Shown: positions 26,771 through 38,710, numbered from the stretch's first letter. The stretch is 64,000 bases of DNA from Cacajao melanocephalus (GCA_963573385.1 CAUYLG010017984.1:124001-188000); one strand, 5' to 3'. The notes: generated from the sequence alone by a model not told the origin. Numbers and translations are program-made.

Positions 26771-27908
26771 ACAACTGCTGTAAGGTATACTTTTGCTTAT
26801 GTCCGAATACACATCCAAAAAGAAAATTACGTATACTAAAATCATTTAGCCTTAAGTTTCCAGACAATGTGAATGAGCAAATGTGGAATCCCTCTGCTTA
26901 CATACTATATGCTTGCAAGGATGAGATTCTAGATGAAGGGTCTGCTGGGGGATTCAGATGAACAAATCACTTTTTCCTTTACGGAGGCCGTAAAAAAAAG
27001 GTTGTCCATCAGGGCAGGTCCCTTATATCCTCTCAGTTTTCAAGACCATTATGACCTGCTGTTACATAGGTGACATCCATCCAGCAATTAGAATTCACTA
27101 CTAGTAGCTTTAAAAATATACATAGCAATTTGGATTTCTCACTGGTTTATTGGGTTTGGAGCAATATACAAGATGGAGAATTGCCTTATTCCTTAGATAA
27201 TCTGTTGATAAGGTTTGAGATAATCTTACATTATTTTTAAAAAGATTGAATTGCTGAGGAGAAGTGTACATCAGCACAACTCAAAATACAAGTAAAATTC
27301 CAAAATGGTAAGTTATTTTTCTCCCTGTGGTTGCTGTTATGCTTTGTTCTTATTGTTTTTCTTTTAATCTGGTGAAGAAAGAATTCACTGTTCCGGAATT
27401 CTGGAGAAGAGACAGTTATTGCCAGTGGCAGTATAGAAGTAAAGATAATTTCAGACAACAGCAGGCTTTCTTGCACATTCTCTTCCATTTCATTAATAAC
27501 CCAGTCCATAAAGAGACATGCTTTGCGCAGCTGAAAGTGGAGACAGGAATTCTTCAGAAAGAGCAGACATCTGTGCAGATGACTAACATTTTTTAGATAC
27601 ACTATTCTCTTTTTTCACTGACTTCTTAGTGAGATGCTGATGGAAGACGAGGCAGTGATTAGCAACCTCATCCATTAGCCATCCTGCTTTTTAATCACAA
27701 CCTATACCACGGTGTGTGTGCATGTGTGTATGTTTAATCCCGCTACTGAAAAAAATTAATTTCCTGGATCTCTTTGAACTACACTGAGAATGTTAGGCTG
27801 GCCTGGTCTTAAAGGACACCATTAAATATCAGGCCCATGTAAGTAAGAGCTGGTCTGTTTTCTTCCCCGCTATACGTGTAACTCTTAGAACAGTGCATCT
27901 GGTGAGTG
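26771..27908. other. Unique sequence with opposing open frames
   Basis: No repeat was recognised. At 27237-27602 (minus, 121 codons) and 27327-27596 (plus, 89 codons) two frames overlap on opposite strands. The minus frame has a splice-acceptor-like 'ctccactttcag' in its complement around 27535, but no domain I recognise. I do not call a gene here. Confidence 0.45.
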
Positions 27909-28289
27909 TGTATCAGTCTGTTTTCGCACTGCTATAAAGAAATAGACAAGACTGGCTGATTTATAAAGGAAAGAGGTTTAATTGACTCACAGTTTCACAT
28001 AGCTGGGGAGGCCTCAGAAACCTTAGAGTCATGGCAGAACGGGGAGCAGGCAGCTTCTTCACAAGGCAGCAGGAGAGATAGAGAAGCATGAAGGAGGAAC
28101 TTGTAAACACTTATGAAACTATCAGATCTCATGAGAACTCACTATCCTGAGAACAGCATGGGGAAAACTGCAGCCATGATCCAATCACCTCTCACCCTCA
28201 ACACTGGCGATTACAGGTCCCTCCCTCTTCATGTGGGGACTACAATTCGCAATGAGATTTGGGTGGGGACACAGAGCCAAACCATATCA
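27909..28289 (-). mobile_element. THE1/MST (MaLR) solo LTR, minus, 5 bp target duplication
   Basis: A 381 bp LTR starting TGTATCAGTCTG and ending ACCATATCA in window orientation, the complement of the THE1/MST consensus pattern ('tgatatggtttggct', 'cagtcaattaaacctcttt', 'tgatgg..ttcataag'). An exact 5 bp direct repeat GAGTG flanks it (27904-27908 and 28290-28294), as expected for ERVL-MaLR. There is no internal sequence. Confidence 0.96.
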
Positions 28290-28359
28290 GAGTGTTTATT
28301 AAATGCCTTTTGACTAAGTATATAAATGTGGTTTGGTCAGTTTCATTTTCTAAAATTTT

Positions 28360-28815
28360 ACAGCTTCTTACTGCCTGTGTTGTTACTACCCTGATTTAAA
28401 TGCATGGGGCTCCTACCTGGTCTTCATACTCTTCCTTTCTTCTCCAAAATCTGTTTCTGTCACAACATTACAATGAACCCCTTCAAACACAAGTCAGTTC
28501 ATGCTACTCCTCTGTTCAGAACCCTGCAGTGGTAGCCCATTTCACCAAAAATAAAAGCTAATGGAGTCTGTAAGACTGTGTAGCCTGGCTTCTGAGCATC
28601 TCCTTGATCTTTCCTCTCATCACTCAGTCTTTTCTTTAATCTGGCCCGACAGCACTTACCTCCTTGCTGCTTGTTGAATATGCCAGACATATTTATACCT
28701 CAGTGTCTTGAGACTCATCTTTCTCGCATCTGGAACAGTCTTCTTCCATATTCCAGGCTCTCTCACATACTTAAGTACTCTAGCTCCCCATAGCAATTGT
28801 CATCAAATGACACAT
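28360..28815 (+). mobile_element. L2 LINE 3' part (plus)
   Basis: The order of 'tcatgctactcctctgttca', 'accctgcagtggtagcccat', 'ctccttgctgcttgttgaat', 'tggaacagtcttcttccata' and 'caggctctctcacatac' follows the L2 ORF and 3' region in plus orientation. Strongly diverged, no open frame. Confidence 0.75.
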
Positions 28816-28860
28816 GTTTTTTTAAGGGGACATATAAAAGTAAAAGTCCCTTGAGAACTA

Positions 28861-29935
28861 AGTTTTTTTTCTTTTAAGTTCAGGGGTACAAGTGCAGGTT
28901 TGTCATACAGGTAAACATTTGTCACTGGGCTTGTTGCATAGATTATTTCATCTCCCAGGTATTAAACTTAGTACCCATTAGGTATTTTTCCTGATCATCT
29001 CCTTGCTCCCTTTCACCCCCATCCTCCAAAAGGTCCCAGTGTCTGTTGTTCCCCTCTTTGTGTCTATGTGTTCTCATCATTTAACTTCCATATATAAGTG
29101 AGAACATACAGTATTTGGTTTTCTTTTCTTGTGTTAGTTTGCTAAGGATAATGGCCTCCAGCTCCATCCATGTGCCTGCAAAGGACATAATATCATTATT
29201 TGTTATGGCTGCCTAATATTCCATAATATTTTATGGCTGCCTAATATTCCAAGTAAATGTGATGCATATACCCCATGGAATCTTAGGGGTATATGCATCA
29301 CATTTACTTATCCGGTCTATCATTGCTGAACATTTAGGTTGATTCCATGTCTTTGCTATTGTGAATAGTGCTGTAATGAACATACATGTGCATGTGTCTT
29401 TATGATAGAATGATTAATATTCCTTTGGACATATACTCAGTAATTGGATTGCTGGGTCAAATAGTAATTCTGTTTTTAGGTCTTTAAGGAATCCCCACAC
29501 TATTTTCCACAAAGGGTTGAACTAAATTACACTCCCACCACCAGGATATAGCATTCCTTTTTCTCCACAACCTAACCTGCATCTGTTCTATTACTGATTT
29601 TTTAATAATAGCCATTCTGACCCATATGAGATGTTATCTCATTGTGGTTTTGATTTGAATTTCTCTAATGATCAGTGATGTTGAGCTTTTTTTATATGCT
29701 TTTTGGCCACATGTATGTCTTCTTTAGAAAAGTGTTCATGTCCTTTGTCCAATTTTTAATGTGTTTTTTTGTCTTTTTCTTGTAAATGTGTTTAAGTGCC
29801 TTCTAGATGTAGAATACTAGACCCTTGTCAGATGCATAGTTTGTGAACATTTTTTCCCATTCTGTAGGATGTCTGTAGATTAACCGTTCCTTTTGCCGTG
29901 CAGAAGCTCTTTAGTTTAACTAGATCTCATGTAGA
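28861..29935 (-). mobile_element. L1 3' end (minus) with internal rearrangement
   Basis: L1 antisense from 'aagttcaggggtacaagtgc' (3' end) through 'ttccatatataagtgagaac', 'tagtgctgtaatgaacatac' and 'ttgctgggtcaaatagtaat' to 'agctctttagtttaacta' (ORF2). A direct and inverted duplication lies at 29203-29309 (listed separately). Non-coding and 5'-truncated. The 3' UTR suggests L1PB/L1MA age. Confidence 0.94.
29203..29309. repeat. Hairpin rearrangement inside L1: 21 bp direct and 24 bp inverted repeat
   Basis: A 21 bp segment ('ttatggctgcctaatattcc' plus a) occurs at 29203-29223 and again at 29231-29251. Directly after it, 29251-29274 is the perfect 24 bp reverse complement of 29286-29309, with an 11 base spacer at 29275-29285. 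The right arm is the segment expected in L1 at this point. The left arm and the second direct copy are the extra material. Confidence 0.95.
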
Positions 29936-30782
29936 GGTGAGGGATTTTTTTATCTACTGTGTTCCCTTCTGTGGCACCATTGACAATAACATTGACTGGG
30001 TGCTCAATAATGTGCCCTTAATAAATAGCAATTGAAGAGATAGTGAATTGAATAAAGAAATAGAGTTCCAGGTGAGTGGAGTGATTTGCCAAAGGCCACA
30101 TTGATTCCTAATGTTAAAATCTCACAGAAGTCTCAGGAGGTATGAAGCAGTACGACCCAGCTCAGTCAGCATTCTTACAGCAGTAATTTCTTCCCTCACA
30201 GGTATTTTAAGTAGATGGGTCACAATGGAATGTAAGGTGTCCTCTCTTGCCAGTTTTATCTGGAAAGAGACATATCTTTAGGCCAGAGTTAAATCCTCAA
30301 CACTTAGGAGGACAGATGCATGTAAGTTATTTAGGCATTTGTGTTAACCTCAACATGACTATAACTCTAAGGGAATTAAGTGTAGTCTTTCCTGAACTTT
30401 GACTTTCTTGACATCATGTTCTCTTTTGTTTGAAAGATCATCTTGGAGGTGCCATGTGCAAATATCAAACAAAATATTATCTGTCATTTCTTACAACATG
30501 GCTTTCATAAAATAATTTTTATCTAAAATTAATTAAAAAATAGAACATAATTTAAAGTACAGTTATTTAAATTCAATTGAATTAACTTTATGGAAAACCT
30601 TGCTATATTGAAATTATGTTTTTCATTTCCTTTTATCTAAACAATGCTCCATACAACTGTGCTAAGGAATTATTTCTTACACATTTGAACTTGCATAAAC
30701 ACAAGAGTTCCTGACACCCAAAGTAATATTTCCATTATATCTTTCTACTGTCTATGAAGACCTCAAGCAATCTATATGAAGC
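29936..30782. other. Unique sequence with possible L2/MIR remnants
   Basis: The stretch 'ttgactgggtgctcaataat' near 29992 and 'gtgatttgccaaaggccaca' near 30081 hint at L2 or MIR remnants, too short to call firmly. No gene is visible. Confidence 0.4.
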
Positions 30783-31156
30783 TGATATGGTTTGGCTGTG
30801 TCCCCACCAAATCTCATCTTGAATTGCAGTTCCCATAATCCCCACATGTCAGAAGAGTGAACTGTGGGAGGTAATCGAATCATGGGGGCATTTACCCCAT
30901 ACTGCTTTTCTCATGATAGTGATTGAATTCTCATGAGATTTGATGGTTTTATAAGAGGCTTTTCTGCCTTGGCTTGACACTACTCTTTCTTGCTGCCATG
31001 TGAAGAAGGATGTGTTTGCTTCCCCTTCTGCCATGATTGTAAGTTTCCTGAGGCCTTTGCAGCTACGCAAAACTGTGAGTCAATTAAACCTCTTTCATTT
31101 GTAAATTATCCAGTCTCTGGCAGTTCTTTATAGCAGTGTGAGAATGGACAAATACA
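30783..31156 (+). mobile_element. MST/THE1 (MaLR) solo LTR, plus
   Basis: A 374 bp LTR starting 'tgatatggtttggctgtgtc' and ending 'gagaatggacaaataca'. It carries 'gttttataagaggcttttct' (TATA-like region), 'gaagaaggatgtgtttgct' and 'gagtcaattaaacctcttt', as in MST/THE1 LTRs. The flanks GAAGC and GGTGC are at best a decayed 5 bp target duplication. It is a solo LTR without internal sequence. The minus-strand frame at 30849-31070 is a by-product. Confidence 0.95.
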
Positions 31157-32660
31157 GGTGCCAAGTGGAAATTGTTCTCTAAGGACTAGCCAACCATGAG
31201 AAAGAAATATAAAAAGGAAGAAGCACTTTTTCCAGATCTCAAGGAAACAGATCCCTCAATGACATGCTTAACTGACTAGCTTTAATTTGTATTTCCCATT
31301 TGCAGGGATAAACATGGGACAGATGAGGTAAATATGATAGGTAAGAGGCATGAACACATGGTTCTAGGATTGTCATAGAGACAGAGGTGAATGGGCTACA
31401 CTTTGACCTACCATTTATTATCCAGAATAATCTCCAGTTTAAAACTGATACCAGTGAGGAGCTGTCAACTAAACTTATGAAATATTACCAAGTGCAAATA
31501 CATTACAAATTTTCATACCACATATCAGTTAATTTATTTGTGTGTTTGTTGCTCACTCATTTTTTAAAGTTCGATCAAGAAATAATAGAGAAAGAAAATT
31601 AGGTTAAAATTGTTTGGTCAAATGGAACAAATAAGGTTAGAAAGTAGGGTCAATTTGCATTTATTTTCCAAGTAGGCTTGTATTCTTTAAATGATCAATC
31701 TGACAGCTGTGTAGATCACCTATTTGTTTACATGGGGTATAATTTGCCACTATAAAAAATTAAAATGTATATATTAACATAAAAATTAGTAGAAGTTGCC
31801 ATGCTATTTCTAAAAGCACATATTTTAAGAGCTTCTTAGACTAGTATGAAGAAAGGGAAAATGTTGTTCTTTTTGTTACCTGTAACTCTTACTCTAGTCT
31901 AACATGGGGTCAAAAGTCTCCTAGGAAAGAATAGAAAAGGGCCAACAATATTGAATATCTCTTATACATTAATGCTAAAATGTTATATCCATAAAGACAT
32001 CTGTGTTTAGTAGAGCACTGGCAATCATTTGAATCAAGTTAATTCATTCTACCAATTTACGGAGCGTCTGCTAACTCTAAAATGTCAAACTAGGCAATTT
32101 ATCACAGAACGTGGTTCTAGTTCTCCAGGTCTGAGAATTAAAGATGGGATCACATAGGAGGGATTATTATTTGAAGGATTTTCATAACTCAGATGAAAGC
32201 CTTACAAAAAATTGATATCAAAACTTTTCATATTTGTCTGACTCATGTTATTTTAATCTCCTATGAGATCTCTGCTTTCTTTAAAATAAAAAAAACTAAA
32301 AGTCAAAGAAACAAAAGCATTATTATAACATACTTTCCTATGAAATTAGTTGTTCAGAAAAAAACCAAGTAGATGCACAAAATCCAAAGAACATGTTGAG
32401 TGATACACAGCATAAATCAACAGCAAAACCTTCTAAAAAAATTAAGAATTTCAAGTTTACTATACAGTGTTTGGACAAACAGGATGACTTAAGAAATAGT
32501 TCAGTCATATTTTTTCTTGACTTAGCTGTAATAAAGTCCATATGATTTTATTTTGTCACTATTGTTAGAAAAATTGTCATTATGTACAGTAGACAAAAAA
32601 GTCCCTATAAATTAAAAAACGTGAATGAATATAGGAGCATGTTCAGTCTTGCTTTCAAGC
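31157..32660. other. Unique sequence, no gene seen
   Basis: No repeat or gene was recognised. Short frames at 31387-31602 (plus) and 32338-32541 (minus) show no domains. Confidence 0.5.
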
Positions 32661-33385
32661 TTGTTCCAGTATCCACTGCTGTGTAACAATATATTATAGA
32701 ACTTAGCAGCTTAAAACATCATCTTTTATTTTTAATTATTGTACTTTAAGTTCTAGGGTACGTGGGCAGATTGTGCAGGATTATTACATAGGTATACACA
32801 TGCCATGGTGGTTTGCTGCATCCATTTCCCCATCACCTATGTTAGGTATTTCTCCTAATGGTATCCATCCCCAATACCCCCATGCCCCTGTTATCCCTCT
32901 CCTAGCCTCCCTACCCCTCAACAGGCCCCGTGTGTGATGTTCCCCTCCCTATGTCCATGAAAATATCACCTTTTTACTGATACTGAGGACCAGGATGTCC
33001 AGAGGGTAAGCTTGGCACTTCTACTCCATGGGTGCCAACTAGATCAGTTGGCAACTGGAGTGGATTAGAAGATACAGAATAGTTGCAGTGACATGTCTCA
33101 TACCTTGGTGAGAACAGCTAGAAGGCTGAGTCACCTGAGCTACCCCCTTCCCTATGTGTTCTCATGGCTCTCCAAGTGGTCTTTCTAAGAAGTAGTCAGA
33201 CTTCTTACAAAGCAGCTCAGGGCTTGAGGAGGCCAGCCGAAGCTGCCGGTTTTCTTACACACAGCCTTGGCCTTGATCTGGCAAAGTGAAATTTCTGCCA
33301 CATTCTGTTGGTCCAAGCCATTACAAGCCAGCCTGGATTCAAAGAGATCAAAAATAGACTTTATCTTTCACTGCAAGTAATATCA
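32661..33385 (-). mobile_element. Old LTR-like (MaLR/MLT-type) repeat, split by a short L1
   Basis: The left end 'ctgctgtgtaacaatatatt' with 'gcagcttaaaacatcatc', the middle 'agtagtcagacttcttacaa' and the right end 'gccacattctgttggtccaa', 'acaagccagcctggattcaa' and 'aaatagactttatcttt' match a widespread old mammalian repeat in antisense. The same family recurs at 45185-45625. A 5'-truncated L1 at 32730-32958 interrupts it. I believe it is an ancient MaLR-like LTR, but the family name is uncertain. Confidence 0.6.
32730..32958 (-). mobile_element. Short 5'-truncated L1 (minus)
   Basis: An L1 3' UTR read as its complement: 'gtactttaagttctagggta', 'cataggtatacacatgccat', 'ggtggtttgctgcatcc' and 'ccccgtgtgtgatgttcccc'. 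The flanks 'aaaacatcatctttta' (from 32714) and 'aaaatatcaccttttta' (from 32959) are an imperfect target duplication. Only about 230 bp was inserted. Confidence 0.9.
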
Positions 33386-35049
33386 AAAAACCGTGACCGT
33401 CCTTAATCTTCTACAAAACGGTAGTTTGTGTTTAGTTTCTGAAGTGGTTTAATAACAATATACATGTAATAATCCTAACTAGAAGTAGCGAGCAAATTAG
33501 TTGATCTTTTGGAAACCTGTCCGTGTCTATTATTTAGCCATATGATTTTTTCAGGTATAGTTAGATCATATAATATTTTCATCACTTTTTAATAACAGTT
33601 AAAGATTTTTTTTAATGAATGGAGATTAAGGATATAATGTAATCCTATTTTTAAAATTGATTTTATATTGCATTCAGTTTTCTCCTGTGATACAGATTTT
33701 GTTGCACAATTCTACTTATGGCATATTTAGGGGATTTATGTTTAAAGCCCCTTTAAGAAAGCATACTAATCACTAGGAAAAGCAAATACAAAAACACACA
33801 TATATATGTATGTGCATACATGTGGCTATACATATGTGCATGTATGTGGATATACATATGTAAACATGCCTGTGTTACATAGATGGATAAAAAAATACAC
33901 ATCCACACACCACAGTGGCTCAGAGAGTCCTTTAGGAAATAATTATACCAACAAGATTCTATTTCTTTATAGTTTTTTTTAGGGTAAAACATCAAATAGA
34001 AACATTAAAAGCACCCCCAAAAGAGGGCATTCCCAATATAGCCAGAGATCTGGTTTTTTATTCAATGGCAACATTCTCTGTTTTTGCACCTTTTGATTTA
34101 CAGCTTCAAAAAGGCTTTGAAAAATATAATAGAACATCTTTAATTAAATCCCCCAAACTCACATTCATGGATAAATAATAATCCATCAGCTATTTTATTC
34201 TCTAACTGTACCCCAGAGAACTTGACAGTCTTAATCACTTCAGCCATTTATACCTTCATTTGGGCTTTATTTCAGTCAAGCCATTTAGTGGAGTTTATCT
34301 AAATTACAGTATCTGTTTTCTTATCACACGTTCAGAGCTGTAACACAGAAACTAATTTCAGGTGCAAAATAGAATATCTCGGAGGCCCAGGCATCAGTAG
34401 TACAGGCGCATTAGAATGAAAAGTTACCTGTCACTAACGGATATTTGTCTCTGTAATGAGCTCAGGAGAAAGGAACTGTGGCTATAATAAAATTAGGGAC
34501 ACCAGTAGCATTACAGAATTCTAACTCTGAGAGAACATACAGATTTTTGTTTTCAAGCTCTGGAAGTGAGAACATTTCCAATAAGATATATTTTGAAATA
34601 TGTTCCATGACTTATTTTGGGAACAGATAAGGAGAATCCCAAGCAAAGGAAAACACCCCTGCTATTGCTCAGATATCATAACATGTAGGCGATGTTTCAG
34701 CAGAAGCAATTTTTTCACTTAGAACAATTGTCCTTAACGTGACATCATTCTGCAAAGCTTGAGTGGTGATCATATAGCACTGTACATAATGATATCATTT
34801 TAGCATAAATATTCAAAAGGGACATTAATGCCAAATTTGTCTGTTTTGGAAACATGGATTTTTTTTTTCTGTTTTTAACTCTAAATTGTTCCAAAGTGGC
34901 CTCATTGATTCAGAATTTAGTCTAATATGTTATATTGATAACCTTGCAGATATGTCTCCGTGGAAAGAGTGGAAAGAGCAGTGCGATAATTCCTGAAATG
35001 AGTATCTCATTCATAAACAGCCGAGAATGAATCATTTGCTTCATCACCT
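33386..35049. other. Unique sequence, no gene seen
   Basis: No gene. A low-complexity stretch of tgtatgtg/cataca units lies at 33797-33870 and explains the Tyr/His/Met-rich minus-strand frame there. The rest, including 34300-34800, matches nothing I know. Confidence 0.5.
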
Positions 35050-35300
35050 AGTTTCTCTCTCCATCACGACCTTTTGCCTTTTAAGCCCCTGCAATCTGTG
35101 CTCCAGCTGAACTCAAATACTTTCCACCACCTCCAGAGACACCCTTATTTTTCCATTAGAGAATTTCAGACATACTTTTTCTTTTGTCTAGCAGTTTATT
35201 TCTACCTTTTTACCTGTCTTCTTCCTATTCATCTTTCTAGTTCAAACTTAATTTTCTCTAAGAAGCCTTGATTCCATAACTCACACCCTCCAGCACCTCA
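35050..35300 (+). mobile_element. L2 LINE fragment (plus)
   Basis: It contains 'cctgcaatctgtgctccagc', 'ttctctaagaagccttgatt' and 'tgccttagaaactggtgtga', which follow the L2 3' region in plus orientation with high divergence. Confidence 0.6.
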
Positions 35301-35439
35301 CTGCCTTAGAAACTGGTGTGATGGGCATCGTTATGCCTCCCACACCGCTTCGAAAATAGGCTTGTTGCTCAGCAGCTTGGAGTTCTGTCATCAGATAGTG
35401 CTCAGTCGGTAACATCTTTGGTATCACTTAAGTTGTAGA

Positions 35440-35735
35440 GAGATATTTCATTCAAGGTTACACTCTTTCCAAGGTAAGATGAACCATATTAAATGATTGG
35501 CCGAGATGATGATATAAAGACCCAGCCATTTTGGCCCATTGAGGGCAAGTTCTCACAGGACATTTCAGCTCTGGAACTTTCTGTAGATTGACTAGGCTAA
35601 CATCAGGCCTGCAGATCAGCTTGATGTCACCCTCTGCCCATTGTACTTCCTTCATCCCCTTCTACAGATGCTGATCCCAGGATAGCCTCTGATAAATATT
35701 CTGCATTCTGCACTCCAACTCAGAAAAGCCAATGT
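35440..35735 (+). mobile_element. Possible ERVL-type LTR fragment (plus)
   Basis: The right part, 'gatgctgatcccaggatagc' followed by 'ctgataaatattctgcattc', resembles the polyadenylation-signal region of ERVL LTRs ('..tgatcccaataaac..cctgca'). A TATA-like 'gatgatataaagaccc' lies about 165 bases before it. Diverged, and the family is not named. The 65-codon minus frame here is not a gene. Confidence 0.4.
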
Positions 35736-36604
35736 GCTAAACATAATTTTGAATCATTATACCTTGATCTTGCCATATTACTGTGATTTGAAACAACACT
35801 GTGATCATCTTTCTATCTCCTTCACACAAGAAGATAAGTAGGTAATAAACATGGAATAATTTAATGGCTGGATCAATAAACAAATAGATCTTTTGAAGAC
35901 AGAATTTTGGGATAATATTGTTTTAAAGAAGAATGTCTACCATCGGTTAATAGATACTGCTAAGTCCATTATCATTCCTGGGTGACTTTTAAAAACTCCA
36001 TCTGGAGTTATCAGTGACAATTGGTGTTATGGACCACACTTTCTACCTATTGAATATTGGCTTTGCTTATTTGCAAATTCTATTGACTCTCCTAGACACC
36101 CTTTTGTACTGTTGTTTCTTTTTTCCTACCATGCATATTAATTGCCCTTTCTACTTTTTCACTCATATTTAGCAATTTAATAGATGTAAATAAGCCTGAA
36201 TTATGAAGAAGAAAACATATATAAACCATGGCAAAGCAAATGAACAAACCAAAATAAAAATAAGTTAAAAATAAAATACAGTAAAATTTCTTGTGTGTAC
36301 ACAAATTGGATAAAGATTCCAAGACAAATATTTACAAGTTAAAACCTGAAGCTGTTAATATTTTTAGGAACTTAAGCAATAACATTATTTTTACTGTCCA
36401 TCAGATTGGACCTCTGATTCTGATCTAATAATTATGTATATTGATATTTTTATTGAGCTGTATTAGAGTACAGAATTCAATCAGATTAAGTTGAAGGAAT
36501 TTTTGTGGTTCCTAGACTGCATGACAACATAACCTTTTGCTTTCGAGAAGCTGGAATTATACACTTTGACTTGTAGCGACTTTATTATATCATGAGGATG
36601 GTTG
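35736..36604. other. Unique sequence, no gene seen
   Basis: Nothing recognised. The 76-codon minus-strand frame (36092-36322) is hydrophobic and AT-driven. Confidence 0.5.
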
Positions 36605-36795
36605 TAAACAGGCTGGGTTCTGTCATCAAGCTCCTGGGTTTGAATCCTGCTCTGCCACTTACCAGCTGCAAGACTTTGGAAAATTTTTTTACCCACTATG
36701 GGACTTAGTTTCATCATCTACAAAATGGGATAAAAATTGTACCAACTTCCTAGAATTACTGGGATGATAAAATGAAATTATATAAAGTGTGAATG
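36605..36795 (+). mobile_element. MIR SINE (plus)
   Basis: It shows the MIR core and tail in order: 'ctcctgggtttgaatcctgc', 'tctgccacttaccagctgca', 'gggacttagtttcatcatct', 'acaaaatgggataaaaattg' and 'gggatgataaaatgaaatta'. A typical old copy. Confidence 0.92.
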
Positions 36796-38180
36796 TCTAT
36801 GATTACCAATAATGCTCCTCGTCTTCACAGTGATAGTCTTTGGGTAGTGAAGATAAGAATCTTCGATATTTTGCCAAATAGCCCTTTGCCAAGCTTGATC
36901 TTATCTGACACCAAATTAAGAGATCTGAAGAGCAGTTTGCTTTTCTTGATTTTTAATGGAATGCACCTCTAATTTGGGGAGCTGAAAGGCTGACGAAGCA
37001 GTTTCCTGTTGTGTTGATTCACACGCTGTTGCTGAGCTTGTTGAAAATGGTCTGTTTCCAGTAGTCTCCTTGCAGTAGGTTGTTCAGAGAAAAAAAAAAA
37101 ACCTGATACCAAATAACATATCATATTATTCCACCTCATCAGTTGTCTCATCTAATACATTGTTAGTGAGAGAAACCAGGCAAGACTTAAGACTCCTGAG
37201 CCTCAGTTTTTTGGGGGGATGTCTTTGTTTGCCTTGGAAATCAAAGCATCATCACAGAGTATGTTATTCCTTGAATGAATTTTCTAATAAGTGGGGTGTT
37301 CTACCCTAAGAAATGATTATATTTGTGGAGGATTACTCACTAATTTCTTTCTTATGCTTCAAACTTTTATCGATTGAAAAAATGCCAGTGTATTAACAGA
37401 TCTTGTTTATTTTTAGATTGCTTTTTGCTCCAAAGTCATATAAGCCATTTATATTTTAGTGCTACTTTATATTACTTTATGAATTCTTATCTTTGAAAGA
37501 AAGAAGAGAATGAGATGAGGTTTATAATGTGATTATGGAATATATCACAGAAATATTATTTGGTATTTTATTTGAGTGTATCATTTCATATAGGATATTG
37601 ACTTATTTCCATATATAATAGTGCAGACTAATAAAGTTGAATTTAAATGCTGTCCTATAGCATTCCCACTTTATATTTGATACATAGCAAACTTTATATA
37701 AATTTACATTTACACATATGGTACATTTATACTCTATAGAATATTGCATTTATACTTTGAAAGCAATTAGTATCCACATACATTAATTATTTTACACTAG
37801 AAGGTTGATGCCAATATTAGCATATAATTTTCTTCCCAAATTGCAATTTTGGAAGAACTGTAAAGATAATGTTTAGCTTTTTAAATATTAATTCATAATA
37901 TCCAGCAGTAGTCATAGTGGATAATTAGCAATCATTTTGATAAAGCTTGGCATCATATTCCAGAGACTTAGAGGCAAACATGCTTTGGTTGGCCAAGTAC
38001 ACAACTAATGACTTACACAATTTGCTAACACATTTAAATTTCATTATGAGCTGCCTATACATATGTAAATTATTTTCATGACAGTAAAGTGGACAGAGTC
38101 TTTGATGACTTTCGCACAATGCATATTTAAAAAGAAGGCAGAAGGAACTTTATTCCAATAAATATTCTATAATAACTGAA
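36796..38180. other. Unique AT-rich sequence
   Basis: No gene and no confident repeat. An A11 run lies at 37091-37101. Short minus-strand frames at 36969-37151 and 37925-38119 have no recognisable content. Confidence 0.5.
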
Positions 38181-38189
38181 TGAAATTAT

Positions 38190-38290
38190 TTATTTCTCGA
38201 TGGCACAGGACATAGCTTCATGTTTGTGTCCCTTATCCCTAACATGATTCTTGGATACATTATTTTAAAATATTTGTTAGATAAATGGTA
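38190..38290 (+). mobile_element. L2 3'-end fragment (plus), probable
   Basis: 'gatggcacaggacatagctt' followed by 'tgtttgtgtcccttatccct' and 'aatatttgttagataaatgg' resembles the L2 3' end. Confidence 0.5.
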
Positions 38291-38710
38291 GTCTTTGGCT
38301 GTAGGTACTCGCTATAAATTGATTTGTATCTTTTCAAAATTCATTATATCGAAATCCTAGCTTTTAATACCTTATAATATGACCGTAAAGATGGCATCTT
38401 TATAGAGATTATCAAGTTAAAGTGAATTTATTAGGTTGAGCTCTACTCCAGTACGGCTGTGGCCTTGTAAGAAGAGAACATTTGGATACAGAGGCAAGCA
38501 CACAGGGGGAAAGCTATGGGAACATGAAGACAGCCATCTGCAGGCTAAGGAGGAGGGCCAAGAACAGCCCCTTTCTTCAGAGACCTCATAAGGAACCAAC
38601 TCTGCAGATACCACACTTTCAAAATTCTAGCCTCCAGAACTATGAGACAATGAGTTTTTATTGATTCAGCCTCCCACTAATACAACACTATGAGAAGCAG
38701 AAACACTTGA
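38291..38710 (+). mobile_element. MLT1-type (MaLR) LTR, plus
   Basis: The order of 'cgaaatcctagcttttaata', 'ataatatgaccgtaaagatg', 'gagattatcaagttaaagtg', 'ttggatacagaggcaagcac' and 'tagcctccagaactatgaga' followed by 'aatgagtttttattgattca' follows the MLT1 LTR pattern in plus orientation. No internal sequence. Frames on both strands at 38417-38664 are incidental. Confidence 0.75.

Noticed and set aside
35458..35655. 65-codon minus frame as a conserved small protein
   Set aside because: It overlaps what looks like an old ERVL-type LTR and has no recognisable domain.
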